Position numbers and translations under genes: made by a program
DNA from: Rhynchopus sp. YZ270_cl-10
Lineage: Eukaryota; Euglenozoa; Diplonemea; Diplonemida; Diplonemidae
DNA length: 64,000 nucleotides
Direction: 5' to 3'
NCBI GenBank assembly: GCA_964035575.1
Contig: OZ037882.1
Span: forward strand, 434,001 to 498,000
Shown here: one piece after another, positions 52,346-62,062 of the stretch
How positions within the stretch are numbered: the stretch's first letter is position 1
Layout: the number at the start of each line of letters is the position of its first letter
Notes under the pieces: model-generated
Told to the model about the DNA's origin: nothing
Seen by the model: only the letters and a program-made list of their open reading frames with translations
Database searches by the model: none

Positions 52346-53335
52346 ACGAACCGAAGTTCTCTTGTTTGGTCAACAAAAATACTGAATTGGTGCTCCAGGG
52401 GGGGCCGATATTGACAGGTCGCTGACAGGTCGTTGCCATAGGGGGGGGTCATTTTTTAACGGCCCTTAGCGATTTTTTGGTGGGGCACACACACAGACAC
52501 ACAGTGGCCCATACGGACCCTCAGGGTACACGAAGTAACGGGTGGTACATGTGGTATTACATGTAACTTTTGTTACATGTGGTACAGGTGGCGAAATCAG
52601 GTAGTGGTACAATGGTTTTGGGGGTGGTTCTGGGCAGCTTTCGGCGGTGATTTCTGGTAAGACCTAAAAAATCCTCAAAAATCGTTGTGAAAATTATGGT
52701 GGGTGGGTTTTTTACATATCGACACATGTAACATGATCACATGTAACTAATACATGTAACTGTTACATTACATGTGAAGTTACATGTCATTTACGTGTAA
52801 CGGTTTTTCACATGTAACATTCCATGTAATGTAACTTACTTCACCGCCGTGTGCTCCCCAAACCCCGGGGTACCCCGCGCGGACCCTACACGACGGTGAA
52901 GTAAATGACATGTGCCACCTAAAAATGACATGTTCTTAGCAGGTCATTTCACCTGTGGCACATGTCACTTTACATGTCAAATGACATGTGGCTAACATGT
53001 AAAAAAAAGTTACGCAATCACAATGTAAGGGGACAATGGGATATACTCCGGACATGGAGACCCACACAGAATACACGGTTACCCAGACATCTGTCAGGCA
53101 ATCACTGATTCACTTCACACAGGTCGGGCAGGCGCTGCCTGCCCATCCTCTTGTTCCTGTCTGCTATCGATTCCAGGTTCAGAACGTTCAGACGTTTAGT
53201 CAAAATGCTTTGAGTGATGACTCCTTTTGGGATACACAAAACCACACCAAGCGCGATCGCTGCTTCGGCAACGTGTCGAAATCAGCAGCGTCACACAGCC
53301 CTGAGCCCCTCAAAGCTGGAGGTGATTTCTACTAC

Positions 53336-53373
53336 CACAGCTGGTCTGTGAACACATTCACAGACCAGCTGTG
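53336..53373. repeat. Perfect 17-bp-stem hairpin
   Basis: CACAGCTGGTCTGTGAA and its exact reverse complement are separated by CACA. Confidence 0.95.
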
Positions 53374-53422
53374 AAGCGGCAAAGAGTCGTTCAAGCTGGG
53401 ATTCACAAGATAGAACGTGTGG

Positions 53423-53778
53423 TGTACCTGTGTACCTGTACCTGTGTACCTGTACCTGTGTACCTGTGTACCTGTGTACCTGTGTACCTGTGTACCTGTG
53501 TACCTGTGTACCTGTGTACCTGTGTACCTGTGTACCTGTGTACCTGTGTACCTGTGTACCTGTGTACCTGTGTACCTGTGTACCTGTGTACCTGTGTACC
53601 TGTGTACCTGTGTACCTGTGTACCTGTGTACCTGTGTACCTGTGTACCTGTGTACCTGTGTACCTGTGTACCTGTGTACCTGTGTACCTGTGTACCTGTG
53701 TACCTGTGTACCTGTGTACCTGTGTACCTGTGTACCTGTGTACCTGTGTACCTGTGTACCTGTGTACCTGTGTACCTG
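53423..53778 (+). repeat. 8-bp tandem array (TGTACCTG)n, about 350 bp
   Basis: Mostly uniform copies, with two shortened spacings near the left edge. It is the reverse complement of the unit at 31349-31433. Confidence 0.97.
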
Positions 53779-53818
53779 AAAATGGCTAAGTACTATTAAA
53801 AAATGACCCACCCCCCCC

Positions 53819-54160
53819 GATATTGACAGGTCGCTGACAGGTCGTTGACTCATTTCCTATAGCACCATGAATGAGAGAAAAAAATGTGAAAAATTTGGAA
53901 CACAAAAAAGAGAAGTTGAAAGTGCAAACGCATTGCCGTACAATCGGCAAGACGCAGGGGCACGTGAAGCAAAATAGAACAGAAAATAGGAAAGTGTTCC
54001 TCTCGTTTGAAGAAGAGTGCATGTGTGATTATTATTTTTTTTTTTTTTTGGTGTGTCTTCAGGGTTTCCGCGTTCTTCCGGTGTTTTCGAAGGGGGCGGA
54101 CGAGTTTTTTTTTCCCCCAAAAAAAAATTTTTTTACTAGTGCTTAACCTAATAGATGTCG
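53819..54160. other. Spacer with a family G copy
   Basis: The direct repeat GACAGGTCGCTGACAGGTCG, a family G relative (53910-53965) and T-runs. No gene. Confidence 0.45.
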
Positions 54161-54780
54161 AGCCCGGCGCGCTTCGCGCGTCGGGTCGGGGGCCTCCGGC
54201 GGAGTTGTCTCGCCTCACGGTCTTTCGTGAGACAGAACAGGTGAGAAACTCACGTTATGTTATATTCGGGTTTGCGGGCTCAACATACATCAGAACGTCA
54301 TGAAGAGTTGTCATTGAGGTGCACACCCTCAACACCGACTTGAGCTCTTGCCACTCTGCCAACAGGTCACTGAATTCAACCCCCTGCACAATACTGGCTG
54401 TCTGGAACTGCTTCCGTTCAGTGGTGTCGCTGTACACCGGCTTCAGCGCATCCCCACCCACGACATCATGATGCATGTAGGACAGTGTGTGGGGGGTGAA
54501 GAACTGGTCGTACAATCTGCCTAGCTGTTCAATGCCGTACTCCGTGCGTTGTGCCGGCTTCATCGATTTCGTGGCCTGCTGAATAACTGAGGGGTTTTCT
54601 ATACGGGGTGGGGTGCGTCCCCTACGGGGCCGCACCCCACCTCGTCCACTTTACAATGTACCCCGGGCCCTCTCCCCACCCCTTTTTCCCACTCCCCGGA
54701 TGAACTTCGTCCGGACGAACTTCGTCCGGCAGTTTTTTTTTTTTTTTTTCTACCGGACGAACTTCGTCCGATTTTTGGGT
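54161..54780 (-). other. Unassigned coding-like fragment among palindromes
   Basis: An open minus-strand stretch (54255-54635, no ATG at its start) has normal amino-acid composition, with EYGIEQLGRLYDQFFTPHTL and SDLLAEWQELKSVLRVCTSM. It may be an exon or an old element fragment; I do not recognise it. It sits between a GGCGCGCTTCGCGCG palindrome (54167-54181) and three copies of GGACGAACTTCGTCC (about 54698-54772). Confidence 0.3.
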
Positions 54781-54834
54781 CGCGGAAACACTGCTGTGTC
54801 TTTCAGTGGAAGTTCAGAATAATACAAAAGAGAG

Positions 54835-54962
54835 AGAGAAATAGCAACTCTGAAGGAAAAAATGCTTTTTTTTCGTTGATTGCACAATCACCCTGTTGGA
54901 TTGGCGACCGTATCGGAAGAACTATTTCTCCTTTAACCTACGCTTTGTAGGTATAAAGAGGG
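54835..54962 (+). repeat. Solo terminal repeat of the 22.8-kb retroelement family
   Basis: AAATAGCAACTCTGA, then TTCGTTGATTGCACAATCAC, GATTGGCGACCGTATCGG and CTCCTTTAACCTACGC match the right end at 26866-26997. No element body adjoins it. Confidence 0.8.
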
Positions 54963-55776
54963 GAAAAAAAGGAGGCAAGGAAGACATTTACAGTGTATGT
55001 CTCCAACTTCCCCTCCTCGACACTAACGTTTCATTATTTAAAAAAAAATGAAAATGAAAATGAAAAATCATCAGGCAAGTTTGCTCTCGTTTTTTGTGGA
55101 AGGTATACCAAAAATCTCGCCAAAAAAAAACATCCCCAAAATACTCACACCCAACTCAAAAAGGTACACCTACATAATTTGTACACAGTCTCGGCAAAAA
55201 AAAAAGAGGGGAAACAAAAAGAAAACTGTTCGGAAACGGGCGGAAGCTATTACACACATTTTTTTTTTGACCCGAAACAAAAAAAAAGGTAAAAACGAAC
55301 GCTATCACTGGTTCTTTCAACGAAACAACAGGGGCAACATGAGCGACAGCACAACAGACTTGATCTGTTGTGCAAAGCCCACACGATTCACATTTCTTCG
55401 CCTCCCCACTCCCCTCTCTCTCTCTCTTCCCTAATCCCACACCTCTAATGGCTTAGTATTGTATTCTGATGAATCCCGATGTGGTCAAAAAAAAAATGTA
55501 ACTCTTAAAATACAAAGCCCTCTCGTGAACAGTGTACCTTCTATGTGTGATCCAGAACGGGGGTGGACCCGTAATTACAGCACTCTACATACACTTCGAG
55601 ACTAAAAGAAATTGACTTGAAATGCATAGCCCTCTCGTGAACAGTGTACCTTTTTTTTGGTGATCAGAGCGGAACAAAAACACCATCAGAAGATGCAATA
55701 CATAGATGCCATTCACATTCCCCCCACCCCACCCACGCTTCATCCCCACCATGCATTGCTCTAGTGAAGGGGGGCA
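54963..55776. other. Spacer 3' of the AMPK-gamma gene
   Basis: Two family B copies (55506-55575, 55618-55665) and pyrimidine runs. No gene is supported. Confidence 0.5.
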
Positions 55777-57926
55777 CTACTTCTTTTCGAGAAGCCATTC
55801 AAAGACGTGTGCGAGAGTGACGTAGCCACAGACTTTGTCATCTTCGTCGATGGCGATTAGGGTGCGTACCTGTGATGTGGTGTGATGTGATGTGGTTGAA
55901 AGTTGTGAGTTAGTTCCTAAGAAGCAAAATAACGCCGCAGGCACAAAAAAGAATCAAGTGGTAACTCCCGAATCGAGCGGGGATTTTTTGTTGTATCGAC
56001 AATCACCTAGGTAGGATCTGTACACAATGTCGCCCTAAGGCTTTGTACTTAATCGGTATGGACGGAGGCCATCCTCAACCCTAGAAAGTAGCTTTTATTT
56101 GTTGGTTTCTTTTTTTTTTTTTTTGAGATGCATTTCGGAGGAGTCTTCCGGGAGCGCAGCAGAAAAAATTAAAAGTGACATCATGACAGTCATCTGGGGG
56201 GATGGGCTTCCAACAGTGCGCTAAAAAACCCCCCATTTTTCTCCAAAAAAAAACCAAAATTGTGCGACATCGCATAATTCGCCTATAGCTATTTTCACTG
56301 TTAGATATACATACCCCGCACTTCCCGAAATGACTCATCACATCCCCTAGCGAATCCTGCTTCGAAAAGCAGAACACGGTATGCCTCGGCCTGTTCGCAA
56401 TCGCCGAGGCCAGGGTTAACTCGATGTCGTACGTTCCCCCTTGCTCTATGTGCATCACATCGTTCCGTGTAAACACATCGAGACACTTGCCGGACGCATC
56501 CACAATCGGCAGACAATGCACATTATTGTCCACGAGGGTACACAGCACTTCGTAGACCCGATTTTCCAATGTACACTTCGGTGTTTTGGTGCCGTATGAC
56601 CCTACTCCCAGCTCACCTACGGAATATCCAAGCAGTTCTGTCCACTCCGAATCCTCCATTTCACAGAGCCTCAGCAAAATCGTTGACAGCATAGCGGAAT
56701 ACCCCACCGTCGACAGCACCTCCCCTGTATGGGAAATCACCGGAAGTCTGTTGATTTTGTGCTCCCTCAGCAGTTCCAACGCTGTCAACAAATCCTGATC
56801 CACCCTCGCCGAGATCAACCCATCCTGTGATCTCGGCGACGTCACCCCTCCCTCCGCCTTCTGCCGTTCCCTCCACACCGTAATCGGGGAGTTCTGCAAC
56901 TCCACAATCGACTCCCCGCTGATTCTGGTTCTGAGCAGGACGTTGATATAATCTGTGACAGTGAGCATGCCGACATAGGCTGAGGTAGAAGGATCCCAGA
57001 GGACCCCATAGGGCACTTTGTTTTCTAAAGCAGAGACGAAGGCGATGCTGAGAGGAAGCGACACATCCATCACCACAACCTGCGAGGAGGCCGACATCGC
57101 CTCGTAGCAGGTCTTTGACCGGAAGAAGTCGAGCATCCCGGTCGACAGCTTCGTCTGCACCCCGGCCCGTGCTGCCTCGGTTTCGGAGGTAGGAAGGTCT
57201 TTGCGGGTAGCTCTCTTGAAGGGGCGCGAGTACTTCAGCTCAATCCCTTCGTAATTAATCGACACCACATCCTCAACACTCCGAAGATAAGACCCACCCC
57301 CTAGCGAGAACGCTCCGACGGAGGCTGCCTGAAGAGAGAAGTGGGTTGTTGGGGAGGTGGGGTGTTTAAGAGACACATCAATCAAAGTCATGAAGGAGAA
57401 AGAAATATGGCTTGAAATACTAAAAGAGCGGATAAAATATATCAAAAAATTTTGGTATAATGACCATGATGGGGTTGGATAAGCAAAGCGACGATAAGAG
57501 TGAGATAAGGCCCCCTCTGTGCTTAGTCAGTAAAAGTTTCAGCTGAGGAGGGGGGGGGAGGAAAACACTGAGGGTGGGGGTTTATGTGGAATACCTGTTC
57601 ATTAGAGCTGTCGGCGCGACTGCCGATGCCTACTGGGATTGGAATGGCACGTCTGTGAGGAAGAAAATCAAGAAAAAAAAAAAAAGCTAACAAATCGGAG
57701 TGTAAAGAGCACAGCGAGAAAAGAAAAAGAAAGAAAAGCAAAAGAAACAATTATAAGATGACTTAGCCACATCTTGATCATAGTTATTGTGTAATTGGGG
57801 TGGGGGGAAGAAAATTGTTTCATATACTAACTATTCTACTGAATAGATGGTATAATAGGGTGCAAGAAAAAAAAAACAAACAAAACTAGTTACATACGCT
57901 CTCCCGGTTCCTTCTGCCTCAGACAT
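55777..57926 (-). CDS. AMPK-gamma / SNF4-like four-CBS protein, four exons
   Basis: Exons 57926-57898, 57652-57595, 57328-56315 and 55869-55777 join in frame to 397 residues. Introns begin GTATGT, GTATTC and GTATGT and end in CAG or AG. The first 29 codons (MSEAEGTGRARAIPIPVGIG...) come from the two small exons. The main exon carries four CBS motifs, with segments such as VPYGVLWDPSTSAYVGMLTV, INRLPVISHTGEVLSTVGYS and VHCLPIVDASGKCLDVFTRN. The last exon completes the fourth CBS with RTLIAIDEDDKVCGYVTLAH and VFEWLLEKK. The family is the adenine-nucleotide-sensing subunit of AMP-activated kinase, in the cytosol or nucleus. The intron in the fourth CBS is about 445 nt. Without splicing, the frame would read on into unrelated sequence to 56081. 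Confidence 0.88.
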
Positions 57927-60420
57927 CGTTGTGGGAGCAATGCACTGCCTCCCTTGTTACTCCTGCACTTCTCCTTAAGCTCAAAAGGCACGCGATCACA
58001 GAGGGCTTGCAGGTGGTCACAGATGTGTAGAAAAAAAAATGAAGCGCCTGGGTGAGTTGGAGTGGAAAGTGATTATTATTTCTACGGTATGTGGTGTGGC
58101 TGAAAGGGGGTGCTATTGTTCTGATCTTTTCTGCTATTCTGGGCATCTGGATTTTTTGGCACGGCTGAAGGGAGGTGCTATTTTCTGCTATTTTGGGGTC
58201 GTCAGCCACACCATTATGGGGATCAAAGTGTTTATTGAAAACTTGAAGAAAGAAGAAAAAAAAAAATCACATAACGCAATAACAACGTTGAGATGTGCTA
58301 CTCCGCGCTACCACTCAGTCAATCAACTAAATGGGTTTAATTGGAACACAAAGGACGCAACTCTGTGTTTGAAGCAAACCGAATAGGGATAATTTTGAGG
58401 AAAGAGGAGGGATGGATCTTATTTGCAGACGGAATGTAAAAAAGCGCTTTCTTTTTTTTTTGGGTTGTATTGTAAAATTTCGTTTTGTTTTGCTTTGTTG
58501 TGGAGAGAGAAAGGGGGGGGGTATGGTAATAAAGGGGGGGAAGGTCACAAAGCGCGGCTGCAATTCTTTTCGTCTTTGTTTGATAAAATTGTTAGAACAG
58601 TGTCAGTAGGAGGTCCACCTTTTTTTTTTTGAAAACTTGGTTGTATTAGTGTAGCCACACTAGAGTGTGCTCTACTATACACTATACCTTTCTTTTTTTT
58701 TTGTGCACCACAAACTTTCACTTCAATCTTTTGCTTTTACAACCAAAAACCACATTTTTTTTTTTTTATTTCAACACGAAAACACATGACACGAGAGAAG
58801 AGGGAGGGGGGGAGAAAAAGAGAAATAGAATGAAGAGAGCAAGAAATGTTGTTACCCTTTGAGGAGTGAAGGAAAAACCTTAAAAGATGAAAATATGCAC
58901 ATCATTGTAATAAAGACATCTTATCAAAGTACAGTGTAACGGACTGCAGGGTGAGGGTGAGGGTGAGGTGAGTTTCAGCAGTTCTGTGGGGGGAATAAAA
59001 AAAAATAGTGGTGGTGGAAAAAAGAAAAAAAAATCATATGAAAAAAGGTTTATAAGATGAACCTAAGCCCCTCTTCTCTCTGTTGTTGCTCAGTCACTCT
59101 TACGCACCCTCACAAAAAAAAAAAAGAGGAGAAAATGAGAAGGCAGGCAAAATGCCACATTGTACATATTCCATGTTAATTTTTTTTTTGAGATTTGTTG
59201 AATTTTTTGAAAACTTGGTTTTTGTATTAGTGTAGACACCCGAGGATGAACACCACTAGAACTTTTTTTTTTTTGCCCTCTTCACAGTGGAAGAAGAGCG
59301 AATTTAGAACGAGGGAGGCAGGGATATAGGGGAGTTTTTAAAAAAAAGTGAAGAAGAAGAAGAATGGGGTAACCCCACCTAAACAGGAACTATGAAAGCA
59401 ATAAGACGGAAATCCTGGCTCAAGAGAGGAATATCCTATCTTACCTACAATCATTAGACAAAAAAAAAAAAGTCGATAACCTACTGCCATGAAGCAAGAC
59501 AGATGGCTGTGCATCTCTCCTGTACATACGCCTACAAGGAAGAGTAGAGAAAGAGCACAAAAAGGGGGGAGGTGAGAAATGTAAAACAACAAAAAAAAAA
59601 AAAAACAAAAGAGAAACAAACAACTCTCCACACACAAAGTACGTTTTTTTGGTAATCCCCGTTTGTTGTCAGAGGAGGGGGGAGGGAGGTGAGTGCTATT
59701 TTTTTTGTCGAAAAATCAGAGAAATCTATTAGCTAACACTAAAAAGAATTGCGGAATTTCGAGATTTTTTTTTTTTTTTGAGTTTTCCCCCTCCTGCTAT
59801 TCCCCCTCCCAGCCTTTTTTTTTTTTTTCATATTCTGCAAATCAAATACCTTGCAGACCATCGAACTACTCATGTAGAAATATTTTGACACGACGAGTTT
59901 CACTCTGGCACATGAACATTCTTTTTTGCTGTTCTTTTGTTATTCGAAAAACTTGGTTGTATTGTTTAGTGTTAAACCCCCCCCTGAGGATGAGCTCCAC
60001 TACTATTTTTTGAGGGGGAAAAAACTTTTTTTTTTCCGCTCTTTTTTTTAAAATTTTCAATGGAGAGAAGGGAACCCTCCATCCCTGATCGAAAATTTTA
60101 AGTTGGGTTGTTTACTGTTACATTTTTTGTTGAAAGGGAGAAGAGAAAAAAAAATGTAACAACAACAACAAAAAAAAAGACAAATAAAAAAAGTTCCACA
60201 CACCACACCACCCCCTCACCTCTCCCCTCACCTACCCCAACACACAACATCCTTCTCTTCCCTGTCTCCATTCTCTTAATTTCTTTCCAATTTTTTTAGT
60301 ACGTTTTGTTACAAAAAAAAATGGGGCATTTTCGGGGCATTTTTTTTAACATTTTTTGTTCGTTTTTGTTTGCATCAACTACTGAAGATGCACCTTTGTT
60401 TTTTTTGTATTATTTTGCAT
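57927..60420. other. Intergenic spacer with family A and D repeats
   Basis: Three family D copies (58632-58680, 59210-59265, 59949-60010), an AAGATG...CATCTT stem-loop (58880-58925), a family A stem-loop (59050-59101), and long A or T runs. No gene is supported. Long pyrimidine runs at 60190-60300 lie 3' of the aldo-keto reductase. Confidence 0.55.
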
Positions 60421-61530
60421 TTATGACGCAGTGGTGGTGGCGAGGGGTGCCTTACCGGGCTTGAAACCGTTGGGGAGTGCGTCCTTGAACGGGTAGTCCG
60501 GGTGTCCCGCGGTGTCCTCCCAAAGGAGGAACTGCCAGCCAATGTTGAGGGATTCGAAGGTCTTCATGTCTTCTGCGTCGAGTTTGAAGTCCCAGATCTG
60601 TCCGTTGGCCTCAACACGAGCGGGGGTGATGGACTTGGGGACTGCAGAGACGTTTCTCTGTGCGTGCCACCTGAGGACCACCTGCGCGTTCGATTTGCTG
60701 TGCTTGGCAGCAATCTTCGCGATGGTCTCGTTCTCGAGCACCGCCTTCGGGTCGGTGTCACGCTTGTAGCATGACGGTCTGTCGGCAGACCCCAGAGGGG
60801 AGAACGCCTGCACTGCCACTCCATTGTGCTGGCAGAAGTCGACAAAGTCCTTCTGCTGGAAGTAAGGGTGGATCTCATTCTGCACAATCGTGACCGGGTG
60901 CTTCTTGACAGCCTCAATGCACTCTCTGGTCTGCGCCTTGTTGAAGTTCGAGATTCCGATCGTTCTGATGAGCCCCTGCTCCTTCATATCCTCCATTGCG
61001 TGCAGCGTCTCGATGTAGTGCGAATCCTTGTCATACGTGTACATGCCTTCCTCATCGAGAGAGAACATCCAGCCACCACCTCCCGGGCGTTCCTCAGAGT
61101 ACAGACCAGGGAAGGCACCAGACTCACGCACACAGTGGGTCTCCCCGGTAGGGTGGGATGGGCAAGCCTGGGGCCAGTGGATGACAAAGGCGTCGATGTA
61201 TGTCATCTGCAGGTCCTCAAGGGTCTTCTTCAGGTCGATCCAAGCGTTCTTGGGGCGGTGGTTGCCGTTCCAAAGCTTCGATTGGATGAAAAGCTCCTCA
61301 CGCTTGATCTCTCCGGCGTCAATGAGGTCCTTGATAGCCTGGCCGATCTCGTGTTCGTTGTTGTAGTCGTTCGCGGTGTCGATCATACGGTATCCTGAGC
61401 GGATCGCAGCCTTAACAGCCTCGCCAGTCTTGCCGTGGGGAGACTTCCATGTGCCGAGTCCAATCTTCGGGTACTTCACACCATCCTTCAAAAGAATGAA
61501 CTGGTCCTCAGGGAGCTGAAGGTTGGTCAT
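60421..61530 (-). CDS. Aldo-keto reductase
   Basis: The frame is open further upstream, but ATG at 61530 gives a standard aldo-keto reductase of 369 residues and is preceded 39 nt upstream by a pyrimidine tract ending CTATCAG. The (beta/alpha)8 barrel motifs are present: GVKYPKIGLGTWKSPHG, YRMIDTANDYNNEHEIG (Asp51, Tyr56), ELFIQSKLWNGNHRPKN (Lys85) and YIDAFVIHWPQA (His118), completing the catalytic tetrad. GLIRTIGISNFNKAQ and the NADPH-binding SAVPKSITPARVEAN region follow. An insertion of about 45 residues (about 127-175) lies after strand 4. It reduces carbonyl compounds using NADPH in the cytosol; the substrate is unknown. Codons are strongly C/G-ending, suggesting high expression. Confidence 0.94.
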   Translation of the reverse strand: MTNLQLPEDQFILLKDGVKYPKIGLGTWKSPHGKTGEAVKAAIRSGYRMIDTANDYNNEHEIGQAIKDLIDAGEIKREELFIQSKLWNGNHRPKNAWIDLKKTLEDLQMTYIDAFVIHWPQACPSHPTGETHCVRESGAFPGLYSEERPGGGGWMFSLDEEGMYTYDKDSHYIETLHAMEDMKEQGLIRTIGISNFNKAQTRECIEAVKKHPVTIVQNEIHPYFQQKDFVDFCQHNGVAVQAFSPLGSADRPSCYKRDTDPKAVLENETIAKIAAKHSKSNAQVVLRWHAQRNVSAVPKSITPARVEANGQIWDFKLDAEDMKTFESLNIGWQFLLWEDTAGHPDYPFKDALPNGFKPGKAPLATTTAS

Positions 61531-62062
61531 TTTTGGGGTTTTTTTGGGTAGGTTTTTTTTCTTTTTAACTGATAGGAGGAGAATGAGAGTGAAAAGGGGA
61601 GGGGTTTGGATGGAGAAACTATAAAAAAAAATGAAGGTTTCTTTTTCTTTTTTTTCTTCACCACACCAATGCATTGCGGGGGGCTAAAAAAATAAGCAAT
61701 AAAAAAAAATTTTGAAACATAGACACATCCCCTAAAGAGGAACAGATCTCGTTCAAAAAGGAACCATTTTTGTTTTGTTTTTTTTGGAACACGCATTTTG
61801 TGAGGCAAAGAAGAAAAAGAGAAAAAAAAACGGAATGGAGGGATACTGCACTCCCCTGTTCTCTCTCTTCTATCTTTTCTCAATATGCTGGGGGGGTCAC
61901 ATTGCATTGTTTGGTGTGGGTGGTGGGGGTTTTTTTTCGAAAAAATGGAATGAATAAACATGGTACGCTGCAACGGTAAAGAAAAAAGGAAAAAGGACAC
62001 GTTAACATTTTGTCACATCACTCGATTTGTTGCAGGGTTTTGGTATATGGCTGCCTGAATGC
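61531..62062. other. Spacer between the reductase and cathepsin genes
   Basis: Pyrimidine-rich on the minus strand before the reductase ATG. No gene is supported. Confidence 0.5.

Larger units (their letters stand above)
52439..53818. mobile_element. Inverted-repeat element with ACATGT cluster
   Basis: GGGGGGGGTCATTTTTTAA ... CTTAGCGATTTT at the left (52441-52482) is matched, inverted, at 53779-53815. Both sides carry the direct repeat GATATTGACAGGTCGCTGAC (52414 and 53819). The interior has about 16 ACATGT hexamers (52545-53005), a perfect hairpin (53336-53373) and an 8-bp array. The frame at 53036-53374 shows no recognisable domain. The class of element is unknown. Confidence 0.5.

Noticed and set aside
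53036-53374. 112-codon plus-strand frame
   Set aside because: No recognised domain; its end lies in a perfect hairpin inside an inverted-repeat element.
53332-53853. Repeat proteins on both strands at the 8-bp array
   Set aside because: Same reason; no unique sequence with coding character.
60826-61398. 190-codon plus-strand frame
   Set aside because: Antisense shadow of the aldo-keto reductase.
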